A DNA stretch of 64,000 nucleotides from Rhodococcus ruber (GCF_027270735.1 NZ_JAPWIJ010000002.1:186001-250000), one strand, 5' to 3'; counted from the stretch's first letter, positions 25,065-33,103 are shown. Translations and numbers: made by a program. The notes: generated by a model not told the origin, from the letters alone.

Positions 25065-25850
25065 CTACCCGACCAGCGAGGTCAGCTCCGGCCGTTTCGC
25101 CGTCCGACTGTCGCCCGAGGACCGTCTGAGGACTCGGCGAGCCAACCACGGCGCGAGGAACATTCCGGCCCAGGCGAGGTCGGCACGAACTCGGGAGAAC
25201 AGGTGCGGGCGTGTGAGTGGTGCCAGAGGACGATTCCACGCGTCCGTGGCACCCGGTAGACCGAGTGCGTAGGCAGCAGCTGCAGCAAGCCGCGCATGTC
25301 CTGTCTCGTTCAGGTGCAGACGGTCCCAGCTCCACAGCCGCGGGTCCGAAGCCACATCATGTTGCTCGAGGTCGATCACCACGACACCGAATTCCTCTGC
25401 AACCCTGCGAATCTCGACGTTCAGTTCGGCCATACGCCTCGCAATGACTGCCCTACCGGGGACCGGGCGAGCAAGACGGGGAAACGTCATGGTGATGACG
25501 GTGCAGTCGATGGACCGCAGTGCGCCGAACATTGCGCCGAGCTCACCTGCCACGGTCCGCGCATCGAAATTCGGCCGCAAGATGTCGTTGACGCCGGCAG
25601 CGACGGACGCGACGGTCGGTCTCAACGCCAGAGCTGCGGGCAACTGCTCGGCTCTGACCTGCGCGGCTTTGCGACCACGCACCGCGAGGTTGGCATAGGC
25701 GATCCCGTCGTCGCTCCCCGCCATGTGCTCGGCGAGTCGATCGGCCCAGCCACGAAAGCCCATTTCTTCGTCGCCATCGTTCAGCCCCTCCGTCTGACTG
25801 TCGCCAAGGGCTACGTAACGCAACTGGTCCTTTTCCTTCACCACATCCAC
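25065..25850 (-). CDS. SGNH/GDSL-type esterase or lipase
   Basis: The 261-residue protein has block I Leu-Gly-Asp-Ser-Gln-Thr-Glu-Gly (catalytic Ser), block III Ala-Ala-Gly-Val-Asn-Asp-Ile (Asn of the oxyanion hole) and block V Trp-Asp-Arg-Leu-His-Leu-Asn (Asp and His), so the catalytic set is complete. No signal peptide is seen, so it is probably cytoplasmic. The start is GTG at 25850 with GAAAGAG upstream. The C-terminal basic tail after Leu-Ala-Trp-Ala-Gly-Met-Phe resembles actinobacterial relatives. It is divergent from the PadR regulator gene. Confidence 0.87.
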   Translation of the reverse strand: MDVVKEKDQLRYVALGDSQTEGLNDGDEEMGFRGWADRLAEHMAGSDDGIAYANLAVRGRKAAQVRAEQLPAALALRPTVASVAAGVNDILRPNFDARTVAGELGAMFGALRSIDCTVITMTFPRLARPVPGRAVIARRMAELNVEIRRVAEEFGVVVIDLEQHDVASDPRLWSWDRLHLNETGHARLAAAAAYALGLPGATDAWNRPLAPLTRPHLFSRVRADLAWAGMFLAPWLARRVLRRSSGDSRTAKRPELTSLVG

Positions 25851-25875
25851 CGCTCTTTCATCAAGCGCCCAATAT

Positions 25876-25891
25876 ACAACAAGTTGTCTAT
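25876..25891 (+). promoter_or_regulatory. Candidate PadR operator before padR
   Basis: ACAAC-AA-GTTGT is a perfect inverted repeat (25876-25887) in the gap between the GDSL and PadR genes. The 11-mer AAGTTGTCTAT (25881-25891) recurs as AAGTTGTGTAT at 26523-26533, just after the padR gene and before the next one. Confidence 0.5.
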
Positions 25892-25933
25892 CAGAGCGCC
25901 CCGAGGTGTGGGCGACGGGTACTGTGCCGAATC

Positions 25934-26494
25934 ATGTCGCTACGTGATGCTGTGCTCGCCGCGCTGGTCGACGGGGAGCTGTCGGGATACGACCTGTCCA
26001 AAGCGTTCGATGCCACCGTCGCCAACTTTTGGACTGCAACTCCCCAACAGCTATACCGCGAGCTCGATCGAATGGATCGAGACGACGTGATCTCGGCAAG
26101 GCTGGTCGAGCAGGACGGTCGCCCCAACAAGAAGCTGTTCAGCCTGACCGACAAGGGCCGAGCCGCGCTGCGCCAGGTCAGTCACAAGCGGTCGAAACTT
26201 CCAGCCATTCGCGACGAGCATCTGGTCGCAGTCCACGCACTCGAGGCCGGCGACCTAGAGCCGATGACCGCTGCGATCCGTGAACGAATGCAGCTCTCGC
26301 GCGACAAGCTGGCCAGGTACGACCGAATGGCGCACCGCCTGCTCGGCGGACGCACCGAGACCGATTTTCTGGCGACCGCTGATCGCATCGGTCCGTACCT
26401 CACCCTGATGCGAGGACGAATGTTCGAGGAGGAATCGCTGCGTTGGGGTGCCCGCGTCCTCGAAGTACTCGACGCCCGTGCTGGTCGCCGATGA
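25934..26494 (+). CDS. PadR-family transcriptional regulator
   Basis: The 186-residue protein starts with the PadR winged helix (Asp-Ala-Val-Leu-Ala-Ala-Leu-Val-Asp-Gly-Glu-Leu-Ser-Gly-Tyr-Asp-Leu; Pro-Gln-Gln-Leu-Tyr-Arg-Glu-Leu-Asp-Arg-Met; Lys-Lys-Leu-Phe-Ser-Leu-Thr-Asp-Lys-Gly), followed by a C-terminal helical dimerisation domain (about residues 95-180), i.e. the longer PadR subfamily. It probably represses itself and the NTF2-like gene that follows, since both are preceded by the same AAGTTGT-N-TAT element. Confidence 0.9.
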   Translation: MSLRDAVLAALVDGELSGYDLSKAFDATVANFWTATPQQLYRELDRMDRDDVISARLVEQDGRPNKKLFSLTDKGRAALRQVSHKRSKLPAIRDEHLVAVHALEAGDLEPMTAAIRERMQLSRDKLARYDRMAHRLLGGRTETDFLATADRIGPYLTLMRGRMFEEESLRWGARVLEVLDARAGRR

Positions 26495-26522
26495 CCGCGG
26501 CATAACCCCATCAATAGTCGCA

Positions 26523-26533
26523 AAGTTGTGTAT
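26523..26533 (+). promoter_or_regulatory. Second AAGTTGT-N-TAT element, candidate PadR site
   Basis: AAGTTGTGTAT matches the element in front of padR at 10 of 11 positions. It lies 65 bases before the GTG of the NTF2-like gene. Confidence 0.45.
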
Positions 26534-26597
26534 GGTTCGCGGATAACAACCGGATCGTGGGCAGTCCCGATCCTGGCCTCACTGAAGGAGATGACGC

Positions 26598-27002
26598 GTG
26601 CAACTGTTCCGAGAAGCCGTCGAGGCGAACGACCACGACGCCATGGCCTCCGCCCTTGCTGACGACGTCGTCTTCAGCTCCCCCGTTGCCTTCAAGCCGT
26701 ACCACGGCAAGCAGACAACCGCGGCGATACTGCGCGCCGTCACTCGCGTGTTCCGCGACTTCCATTACGTCCGAACCGTCGACGACGTCGGCGGCCGCGA
26801 TCACGTCATGTTCTTCGAGGCCCGCATCGGCGACGTCACCGTCCACGGCTGCGACATCCTGCACCTCGATTCCGATGGCCTTATCGACGACTTCACCGTG
26901 ATGGTGCGTCCACTGTCAGCGGCACAGGCACTCTCACGAGCCATGGCTACGGAATTCGCCGCCGAGATGGCCCCGATCACTCCCACCGACGAGACCGGCT
27001 GA
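26598..27002 (+). CDS. NTF2-like/SnoaL-like domain protein
   Basis: A 134-residue protein with the cone-shaped NTF2 pattern: Phe-Arg-Glu-Ala-Val-Glu-Ala-Asn-Asp, Leu-Ala-Asp-Asp-Val-Val-Phe-Ser-Ser-Pro-Val, Tyr-His-Gly-Lys, and a C-terminal Asp-Ile-Leu-His-Leu-Asp-Ser-Asp-Gly-Leu-Ile-Asp-Asp-Phe-Thr-Val-Met-Val-Arg-Pro. Members act as small isomerases, hydrolases or ligand-binding proteins. GTG start at 26598 with GAAGGAG upstream. Probably co-regulated with the PadR gene before it; biochemical role unknown. Confidence 0.78.
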   Translation: MQLFREAVEANDHDAMASALADDVVFSSPVAFKPYHGKQTTAAILRAVTRVFRDFHYVRTVDDVGGRDHVMFFEARIGDVTVHGCDILHLDSDGLIDDFTVMVRPLSAAQALSRAMATEFAAEMAPITPTDETG

Positions 27003-27110
27003 CGCGAACGTCGCCCACTGCCGAGTAGCGGTGAATCCGTTGTGCAACAGCGAAATACATGACTGGCGTTGCGACCCGCGCCGACGTTTCCTACGCCGGC
27101 AACAGCGTTC

Positions 27111-27251
27111 TCAATTCCTGATCGCCCCTGCAGCGCCGATGATTCCGGAGGCGACGAAGCCGAGAATCAACACGAACAGCATCACAGCGAACGCGAGTGC
27201 GGCGGCAGCGGACTTCACTGCGGTAGCGCCGGCCTCGACGAAATTCGACAT
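27111..27251 (-). CDS. 46-residue single-helix membrane peptide
   Basis: A short minus-strand gene: ATG at 27251 preceded by GGGAG at six bases, stop at 27111. The product has a short amphipathic start (Met-Ser-Asn-Phe-Val-Glu-Ala-Gly) followed by one long hydrophobic helix rich in Ala, Val, Leu, Phe and Gly, ending in Ala-Ile-Arg-Asn. I do not recognise a family; its strong ribosome binding site, coding-like third-position GC and the palindrome in its upstream region make it credible. Function unknown; candidates are a membrane-modulating stress peptide or a transporter accessory. Confidence 0.6.
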   Translation of the reverse strand: MSNFVEAGATAVKSAAAALAFAVMLFVLILGFVASGIIGAAGAIRN

Positions 27252-27298
27252 CTGATCTCCCAGTTCCAGTGCGTCGTGAGACGCAGTTACTTAAGCGC

Positions 27299-27313
27299 GT
27301 TAGTAGAACTAAC
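27299..27313. promoter_or_regulatory. Palindrome GTTAGT-AGA-ACTAAC upstream of the small membrane peptide
   Basis: A perfect 6+6 inverted repeat with a 3-base spacer lies 48 bases upstream of the peptide start codon, in a locally AT-rich stretch. It looks like a dimeric regulator site. The regulator is unknown; the convergent-side LacI gene ends just beyond it. Confidence 0.45.
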
Positions 27314-27337
27314 TATGGGCTACATCACACGTCGAAG

Positions 27338-28441
27338 TCAAGAGTTCGATGAGAAACCCCGTCGCCTCAAGACGCGAGCGCGCTCGGCAGAACGCACCGG
27401 TCCGGTGCTTCCGCGCACGACGAGATGCGGTTCCACGATCATCTCGGACGCCGGCACGGAGCCGTCCTCCAAGCGTGTCACCGCGAACGCAACGGCGTTC
27501 TCGGCCAGAGCGTCGACGTTCTGTCGCACAGTCGTCAGATCGATCCGAGACAGGCGCGCGAGGTCGCTGTCGTCGTACCCGACGATCGACACATCCCCGG
27601 GAACATCGATTCCGGCGCGGTCGAGTGCATCCATGAGGCCCAACGCGCAGCGATCGTTGCCCGCAAGAACCGCCGTCGGCAAAGTGCCTTCGTCGAGCAT
27701 GAGATGTCCTGCCGCAACCCCCGACGCCTCGTCATGGGCTCCGCCGATCACTCGAATTCGATCGCCCAGGTTCTGTCGATCCATCGCACCGCGATAAGCG
27801 GCGCTTCTGATCGCAGATCCCGGACCAGATCCCCCGTCGATGTGATAGATCTCGCGGTGCCCCAGTTCGATCAGATGGTCGACGGATTGCCGAACACCGC
27901 TGTCGTCGGCACTGCGTACGCTGTCGAAGCTGCTCCGAGACAACGGTTTTGCCACGACAACTACGACGGCGCGCTCTTCCAACTCCTCGAAGTACGATTG
28001 TTCCGAACTCGGGCCGAGCAGGATCAGCCCTTCGCATCGGTGGCCGATCAGAGATTCGACGGCAGCCACTTCGTCTCGCCCCGGTGCGCTTGCGGATAGC
28101 AAGACCTCGTAACCCGCGGCCTTCGCGACCGGATAGATTCGCTTCACCAACTGAGCTTGGAACGGCTGCTCGACGTCGACCAGAACTCCGATGGTTCGAC
28201 TGCGTCCGCGGGCCAACAGCTGAGCGGTGGCGTCGGGTTTGTAGCCGAGCTCATCGGCGATTCGAAGGACACGCTCTCTCGTTCGCTCCCCCGCACCGGC
28301 CTTACCTCCGAGGACGAACGACACAAGCGTGCGCGATACCCCCGCTCGGACGGCAATATCGTCCATCGTGGGTTTTCGAGCTCGCGCTCTGCCGCGTGAA
28401 TCCGCGTCCGAGCGTCGATCGCCCTGCTCACTTCCAGCCAC
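27338..28441 (-). CDS. LacI-family transcriptional regulator
   Basis: The 367-residue protein has a LacI helix-turn-helix near residues 24-45 (Thr-Met-Asp-Asp-Ile-Ala-Val-Arg-Ala-Gly-Val-Ser-Arg-Thr-Leu-Val-Ser), the hinge Asp-Ala-Thr-Ala-Gln-Leu-Leu-Ala-Arg-Gly-Arg-Ser, and a periplasmic-binding-protein-like effector domain (residues about 82-350). It is divergent from an MFS sugar/inositol transporter gene, so it very probably controls that gene in response to a sugar or cyclitol. The start is taken as GTG at 28441; the first 22 residues are basic and may be shorter in reality. Confidence 0.88.
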   Translation of the reverse strand: MAGSEQGDRRSDADSRGRARARKPTMDDIAVRAGVSRTLVSFVLGGKAGAGERTRERVLRIADELGYKPDATAQLLARGRSRTIGVLVDVEQPFQAQLVKRIYPVAKAAGYEVLLSASAPGRDEVAAVESLIGHRCEGLILLGPSSEQSYFEELEERAVVVVVAKPLSRSSFDSVRSADDSGVRQSVDHLIELGHREIYHIDGGSGPGSAIRSAAYRGAMDRQNLGDRIRVIGGAHDEASGVAAGHLMLDEGTLPTAVLAGNDRCALGLMDALDRAGIDVPGDVSIVGYDDSDLARLSRIDLTTVRQNVDALAENAVAFAVTRLEDGSVPASEMIVEPHLVVRGSTGPVRSAERARVLRRRGFSSNS

Positions 28442-28567
28442 TGACTCCCACTCTCGCGAACCCTGACTGCGTCGACAAACCGTACCTCCGAGCGCTCTCG
28501 ATCGCTGTGCGTTCGAGCGGCAGCTCGGCGGGTGAAGCCATGTGATCCACTTCTCATTTTGCTGTCA

Positions 28568-28583
28568 GTATGTTAAGACATAC
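28568..28583. promoter_or_regulatory. Operator in the LacI/MFS divergent region
   Basis: GTATGT-TAAG-ACATAC is a perfect inverted repeat 64 bases before the transporter start codon. Its centre TGTTAAGACA (28571-28580) differs at one defined position from the TGTC-N2-GACA element found at three promoters of the inositol genes, so it may be read by the GntR regulator, by the LacI protein, or by both. Confidence 0.5.
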
Positions 28584-28646
28584 GTACATACAGTTTCAGT
28601 TGTGCCAGCACATCGCCAACCACGGGTACCGGAGGATGAGAAACAG

Positions 28647-30062
28647 ATGTCTTCAGCTCAACCAACCTCACGGAGTGCGCTCCCGCCCGACACCCCGGGG
28701 GCACATTCCCGACGACTGGGCGTCATCGCAGTCGTTGCGACGTTCGGCGGCCTACTGTTCGGCTACGACACCGGTGTCATCAACGGTGCGCTCGAACCGA
28801 TGAAAGACGACCTGGGGCTCACGTCTTTCACCGAAGGTCTCGTCGTCAGTATTCTCATCTTCGGTGCCGCGATCGGCGCACTGGTGGGAGGGCGTCTGTC
28901 CGACAAATACGGGCGACGCCACAACATCTTGCTGCTCTCCGGAGTCTTCGCTCTCGGCACGATCGGGTGTGTGCTTGCCCCGTCGTGGGAGGTGCTCGCG
29001 GTATTCCGATTCATCCTCGGTCTTGCAGTCGGCGGCGCGTCCGCCACGGTCCCGGTCTACCTCTCCGAGGTTGCACCTGCCGAACGACGCGGATCTCTGG
29101 TCACCCGCAACGAGGTCATGATCGTGAGCGGCCAGTTTGCGGCCTTCATCATCAATGCCATCATCTTCAATATCTGGGGTGACCACGAGTCGGTGTGGCG
29201 CTACATGCTCGTGGTCGCACTCTTCCCCGCGATCGCGCTGTTCGTCGGCATGCTGCGCATGCCCGAGAGTCCGCGCTGGCTCGTGCTGCAGGGTCGCGAC
29301 GACGAGGCACTGGCAGTGCTGAAGCAGGTGCGGACCGACGAACGCGCAGTGGCCGAGATGGCCGAAGTACATGCTCTGGCCGAAGAGGAGAGACTCTCCC
29401 AGACCGGAGGTGCCGCAGACCTGTCCGTCCGCTGGATTCGGCGGCTCATCTTCATCGGCGTCGGCCTCGGCGTCTTTCAACAGTTCACCGGGATCAACTC
29501 GGTCATGTACTACGGCACACAGCTGCTCAGCGACGCTGGATTCTCCGACAGCGCGGCAATCATCGCCAACACGCTCAACGGGCTGTTCAGCGTTCTCGGC
29601 ATCACTGTCGGTTTGCTCATCATGAACAAGGTGAACCGCCGGACGATGCTCATCGCCGGCTTCGGGCTGACGACCTTCTTCCACCTCCTCGTCGGCCTGT
29701 CCGCCCTCCTACTGCCGGACGGCAATGCCAAGGCGTACTTCATCCTCGTCTTCGTCGTCCTGTTCGTCTTCTGCATGCAGGGCACCATCGGTCCCCTGGT
29801 GTGGCTCATGCTTGCCGAAATCTTCCCTCTCAAGATCCGCAGCTTCGCAATCGGGGTGTGCGTGTTCATGCTCTGGTCGGCCAATGCTGTTGTTGCGCTC
29901 GCATTCCCGCCTGTCGTCGAGGCCCTTGGCATAGCGCCGACCTTCTTCATCTTCGTCGGGCTCGGAGTCCTGGCACTGATCTTCATCGTCACCCAGGTAC
30001 CGGAAACACGCGGGCAATCACTCGAACAGCTAGAGGCCGGATTCCGTCGCGAGTATTCGTGA
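28647..30062 (+). CDS. MFS sugar porter, probable myo-inositol:H+ symporter (IolT-like)
   Basis: 471 residues from the ATG at 28647 behind GGAGGATG. Twelve helices with sugar-porter signatures: Gly-Gly-Leu-Leu-Phe-Gly-Tyr-Asp-Thr-Gly-Val-Ile-Asn-Gly-Ala in helix 1, Gly-Arg-Arg at the 2-3 loop, Tyr-Leu-Ser-Glu-Val-Ala-Pro-Ala-Glu-Arg-Arg-Gly after helix 4, Pro-Glu-Ser-Pro-Arg-Trp-Leu, Gln-Gln-Phe-Thr-Gly-Ile-Asn, and a C-terminal Pro-Glu-Thr-Arg-Gly. The sequence fits the IolT/IolT1 branch and the neighbourhood is inositol catabolism, so myo-inositol is the likely substrate. A second uptake system, the ABC importer at 43114-46094, is also present. Confidence 0.9.
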   Translation: MSSAQPTSRSALPPDTPGAHSRRLGVIAVVATFGGLLFGYDTGVINGALEPMKDDLGLTSFTEGLVVSILIFGAAIGALVGGRLSDKYGRRHNILLLSGVFALGTIGCVLAPSWEVLAVFRFILGLAVGGASATVPVYLSEVAPAERRGSLVTRNEVMIVSGQFAAFIINAIIFNIWGDHESVWRYMLVVALFPAIALFVGMLRMPESPRWLVLQGRDDEALAVLKQVRTDERAVAEMAEVHALAEEERLSQTGGAADLSVRWIRRLIFIGVGLGVFQQFTGINSVMYYGTQLLSDAGFSDSAAIIANTLNGLFSVLGITVGLLIMNKVNRRTMLIAGFGLTTFFHLLVGLSALLLPDGNAKAYFILVFVVLFVFCMQGTIGPLVWLMLAEIFPLKIRSFAIGVCVFMLWSANAVVALAFPPVVEALGIAPTFFIFVGLGVLALIFIVTQVPETRGQSLEQLEAGFRREYS

Positions 30063-30090
30063 ACCGAACGCAACGAAAGGACGTCACGAC

Positions 30091-30447
30091 ATGGCAATAC
30101 TGGTTGCAGTAACCGACAACGAAGAGGGCCGCCACGCCCTGCGCGTCGCGGCCGACGAAGCAGGCGCCATGCGCACCGAACTGATCGTGGTGAATTTGAC
30201 TCTCGGCGGACTCGACGTCAGCGGACTGGACGCAGAGCTTGCTGTGCGGGTCATCGACCGTGCCGGACGCGCAGACCGCGACCCAGCAACAGCGGTCCTC
30301 GACGAGATCGACGCACATCCCGAAGTGACGCGACTCGTCATCGGAATCAAGAGACGCAGTCGTGTCGGCAAAGCGTTGCTGGGCAGCATCACTCAGCGCC
30401 TACTGATGATGTCGCCCGTCCCGGTCCTGAGCGTCCAACCCAGCTGA
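30091..30447 (+). CDS. UspA-like universal stress protein domain
   Basis: The 118-residue protein has a truncated Usp fold: first strand Ala-Ile-Leu-Val-Ala-Val-Thr-Asp, then Gly-Arg-His-Ala-Leu-Arg-Val-Ala-Ala-Asp-Glu-Ala, and the nucleotide loop region Gly-Ile-Lys-Arg-Arg-Ser-Arg-Val-Gly-Lys-Ala-Leu-Leu-Gly-Ser-Ile-Thr-Gln-Arg-Leu-Leu ending Val-Pro-Val-Leu. It starts 28 bases after the transporter stop with GAAAGGA upstream, so it is in the transporter operon. Co-occurrence of a small Usp with a sugar porter suggests a regulatory role for the transporter, but this is inference. Confidence 0.85.
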   Translation: MAILVAVTDNEEGRHALRVAADEAGAMRTELIVVNLTLGGLDVSGLDAELAVRVIDRAGRADRDPATAVLDEIDAHPEVTRLVIGIKRRSRVGKALLGSITQRLLMMSPVPVLSVQPS

Positions 30448-30480
30448 ATCCGACCCGTCACCGATTCGTACCTACCGAAG

Positions 30481-30515
30481 AGACCCTGCGCAGCTGAACA
30501 TGCCGCGCAGGGTCT
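30481..30515 (+). terminator. Terminator hairpin after the MFS-Usp operon
   Basis: AGACCCTGCGC (30481-30491) pairs perfectly with GCGCAGGGTCT (30505-30515) across a 13-base loop and is followed by TCTCGTCGTC. No pure T run, as often in actinobacteria. Confidence 0.7.
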
Positions 30516-30607
30516 TCTCGTCGTCGACGACGGTAGTCCGCCGGACCGCACAGCTGTGTCGACAGCGGCCGTCCACAGTGCAGCTCACCGATATGCACCC
30601 ACGCAGC

Positions 30608-30646
30608 GCGAGACCCCCGCTCCGACAATGGAAGCGGGGGTCTCGC
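30608..30646 (-). terminator. Terminator hairpin at the end of the iol operon
   Basis: GCGAGACCCCCGCT (30608-30621) and AGCGGGGGTCTCGC (30633-30646) are exact inverted repeats with an 11-base loop, about 60 bases beyond the iolA stop codon on the minus strand. The 30448-30707 stretch holds this, the preceding hairpin and the start of a tandem repeat, and no gene. Confidence 0.7.
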
Positions 30647-30650
30647 AGTT

Positions 30651-30723
30651 CAGGACTCAGTCGATTTCAGGGCTCAGTCGTTTTCAGGGCTCAGTCGTTT
30701 TCAATGCTCAGTCGTTCTCAGGG
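30651..30723. repeat. 17-base tandem repeat across the iolA stop codon
   Basis: About four copies of a 17-base unit of the form CAGGGCTCAGTCGTTTT occur in a row (30651-30667, 30668-30684, 30685-30701, 30702-30718, then a partial). The units differ by one to four bases. The last full unit contains the stop codon of iolA (30708-30710), so the others look like duplicated copies of the gene end placed behind it. The unit is not a multiple of three. Confidence 0.85.
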
Positions 30724-32204
30724 AATCCGAGGTTGATGCCGCCGTGGCTCGGATCGAGCCACCGACTGGTGACAGCTTTACCGCGGGTGAAGAAGTGCAC
30801 ACCTTCCATTCCGTGGGCATGGGTGTCGCCGAACAGACTGTTCTTCCAACCACCGAAGCTGTAGTACGCCATGGGGACCGGGATCGGGACGTTGATGCCG
30901 ATCATGCCGACCTCGACCTCGTTCTGGAAACGCCGGGCAGCACCACCGTCGTTGGTGAAAATGGCGGTGCCGTTGCCGTACGGGTTCGAGTTGATGAGCT
31001 CGAGTGCCTCGTCGTATGTATCAACGCGGACGACCGAGAGGACCGGCCCGAAGATCTCGTCGGTGTAGATGGACATGTCGGTGGTGACGTTGTCGATCAG
31101 CGTCGGGCCGAGCCAGAAGCCGTCCTTGCCGCCGTCGGCCTGGACCGTACGGCCGTCGACCACGATGGTCGCGCCGGCGGCTTCGCCGGCATCAACGTAG
31201 GAGGCGACCTTGTCGCGGTGCGCCTTGGTCACCAGCGGTCCCATGTCTGCGCCGCGGGTGCCGTCGCCGGTGACCAGTGGTGTGGTGCGCTCGACGATCT
31301 TCGCCACCAGTTCGTCGGCGATGTTCCCGACGGCAACCAGCGCGGAGATGGCCATGCAACGCTCACCTGCCGATCCGAAGCCGGCGTTGACCATGGCGTC
31401 GGCCGCGAGGTCCAGATCGGCGTCGGGGAGAACGATCGCATGGTTCTTCGCTCCGCCGAGAGCCTGGACGCGCTTACCGTTCGCAGTGCCGGTGGAGTAG
31501 ACGTACTGCGCGATCGGTGTCGACCCGACGAAGCTGATCGACTTGATTGCCTTGTTCTCGAGCAATTCGTCGACGGAGACCTTGTCTCCCTGGAGCACGT
31601 TGAAGACACCCGGAGGTAGGCCGGCTTCTTCCCAGAGCTCGGCGATCCACAGCGACGCTGTCGGATCCTTCTCGCTGGGCTTGAGAACGACCGTGTTACC
31701 TGCCGCAATGGCGATGGGGAAGAACCACATCGGCACCATCGCCGGGAAGTTGAACGGAGAAATGATCCCGACGGGTCCGAGAGGCTGCCGGATCGAGTAG
31801 ATGTCGACCTTCGTCGATGCGTTCTCGGTGAAGCCACCCTTGAGAAGATGCGGTATTCCACAGGCGAATTCGACGACTTCCTGGCCGCGGCTGATCTCGC
31901 CGAGTGCATCGGAGAGGACCTTGCCGTGCTCGGCGGTGATGATCTCGGCGAGCTCACCCTTCTTGGCGTTGAGCAATTCCCGGAACTTGAAGACGATCGC
32001 GGTTCGCTTGGCCAACGAGGTATCTCGCCACGCCGGGAATGCCGCTGCGGCAGAGGCGATGACAGCGCGTGCATCGTCGACGGTGGCCAGCGCTACCTGG
32101 CCGGTGATCTGGCCGGTGGCGGGGTTGGTGACCGGCGCGGTCTTGTCGGACGTGCCGGCGAACGGCTTTCCGTCCACCCAATGTGCAATAACGTTGTCGG
32201 TCAT
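30708..32204 (-). CDS. iolA: Methylmalonate/malonate-semialdehyde dehydrogenase, CoA-acylating
   Basis: The 498-residue aldehyde dehydrogenase converts malonate semialdehyde to acetyl-CoA and CO2, the last step of inositol breakdown (and methylmalonate semialdehyde to propionyl-CoA in valine breakdown). Markers: Ile-Ser-Pro-Phe-Asn-Phe-Pro-Ala-Met-Val-Pro-Met-Trp-Phe, Phe-Val-Gly-Ser-Thr-Pro-Ile-Ala, and the catalytic Cys in Gly-Ser-Ala-Gly-Glu-Arg-Cys-Met-Ala, where Arg replaces the usual preceding residue as in MmsA. Start ATG ends at 32204. It is the last gene of the minus-strand iol operon, 24 bases after iolH, with the terminator and tandem repeat behind it. Confidence 0.95.
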   Translation of the reverse strand: MTDNVIAHWVDGKPFAGTSDKTAPVTNPATGQITGQVALATVDDARAVIASAAAAFPAWRDTSLAKRTAIVFKFRELLNAKKGELAEIITAEHGKVLSDALGEISRGQEVVEFACGIPHLLKGGFTENASTKVDIYSIRQPLGPVGIISPFNFPAMVPMWFFPIAIAAGNTVVLKPSEKDPTASLWIAELWEEAGLPPGVFNVLQGDKVSVDELLENKAIKSISFVGSTPIAQYVYSTGTANGKRVQALGGAKNHAIVLPDADLDLAADAMVNAGFGSAGERCMAISALVAVGNIADELVAKIVERTTPLVTGDGTRGADMGPLVTKAHRDKVASYVDAGEAAGATIVVDGRTVQADGGKDGFWLGPTLIDNVTTDMSIYTDEIFGPVLSVVRVDTYDEALELINSNPYGNGTAIFTNDGGAARRFQNEVEVGMIGINVPIPVPMAYYSFGGWKNSLFGDTHAHGMEGVHFFTRGKAVTSRWLDPSHGGINLGFPEND

Positions 32205-32228
32205 GTTGTGTCCCTACGTGAGTGAAAA

Positions 32229-33098
32229 TCAGGAGTGCTCGGAGACGTACTTCCGAATGGTGTCGAGCTGATAGCGCGAGACATCGTGCGCGTTCTCGTT
32301 CTCCGCGAACACACTCGAGACCATGACGGTGTCGCGGTCGTAGAAGCCGAGCTTGCCGAGGCCGCCGAAGAACTGGTTCCAATCGACATCACCGTCACCG
32401 ATCTTGAGGTGCTGATGTACGCGTACGGCGTTGCCCGGAGGATTGGTGATGTATCGAAGCCCGTGCGAGCGATGATGATCCATCGTGTCGGCCACGTGCA
32501 CCAGTCGCACCATGTCGCCCGCCGCCGCCATGATCGCGTCGAGATCGCCGCCCATGTGGAACTGGTGACATGCCACGATCACCATGCCGATGTTCTTCGA
32601 GTTGATTCCTCGAATGGTACGAACCGCCGCCAGACCGTCTTCGACGAAATCGTCGGGATGCGGATCGATCAACACATCGAGACCTTCACGTTCGATGATG
32701 GGAACCAGCTCCTCCATCGACCGGTAGAAGGCCCGTTCGGATTCCTCTGGCTTCTCGGGTCGACCGCTGAACTCGGTGTTCATGGTCGACACACCGAGGT
32801 CGACGGTGATCTGAATCGCGCGCTTCCAGTACCGAACTGCGGCCTCACGCGCGTCCTCGTCGGGACCGGACCACCGCAGCACCGGAAGCACGGATGCAAT
32901 ACCGACACCGGCGTCGGAACACGCCTTCTTGAACTTGGAGACGAGGTCGTCGTCGGCTTTCGGATGGTTGAAGAAAGGAATCATGTCAACATGCGGCGTC
33001 AACTGCAACCACTCGTACCCGAGATCGGCTACCACACGGGGTAATTCGAGCAGCGAGTAGTCGTGATGGAACGGAGTCGGATCGAGCGCGATCTTCAT
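32229..33098 (-). CDS. iolH: IolH-type xylose isomerase-like TIM barrel protein
   Basis: 289 residues from the ATG ending at 33098, the same length as I recall for Bacillus IolH. Start Lys-Ile-Ala-Leu-Asp-Pro-Thr-Pro-Phe, then Leu-Arg-Trp-Ser-Gly-Pro-Asp-Glu-Asp-Ala-Arg, Asn-Thr-Glu-Phe-Ser-Gly-Arg-Pro-Glu, a metal-site Asp-Pro-His-Pro-Asp-Asp-Phe, His-Val-Ala-Asp-Thr-Met-Asp-His, and His-Gln-His-Leu-Lys-Ile-Gly-Asp-Gly. AP endonuclease 2/xylose isomerase-like family. The reaction of IolH is not firmly established; isomerase or epimerase activity on inositol intermediates is supposed. It starts 5 bases after iolG. Confidence 0.85.
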   Translation of the reverse strand: MKIALDPTPFHHDYSLLELPRVVADLGYEWLQLTPHVDMIPFFNHPKADDDLVSKFKKACSDAGVGIASVLPVLRWSGPDEDAREAAVRYWKRAIQITVDLGVSTMNTEFSGRPEKPEESERAFYRSMEELVPIIEREGLDVLIDPHPDDFVEDGLAAVRTIRGINSKNIGMVIVACHQFHMGGDLDAIMAAAGDMVRLVHVADTMDHHRSHGLRYITNPPGNAVRVHQHLKIGDGDVDWNQFFGGLGKLGFYDRDTVMVSSVFAENENAHDVSRYQLDTIRKYVSEHS

Positions 33099-33103
33099 TC
33101 GCT

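Noticed and set aside
30651..30723. Regularly spaced repeats considered as a CRISPR array
   Set aside because: Units are 17 bases and directly abut each other with no unique spacers, so this is a tandem duplication.
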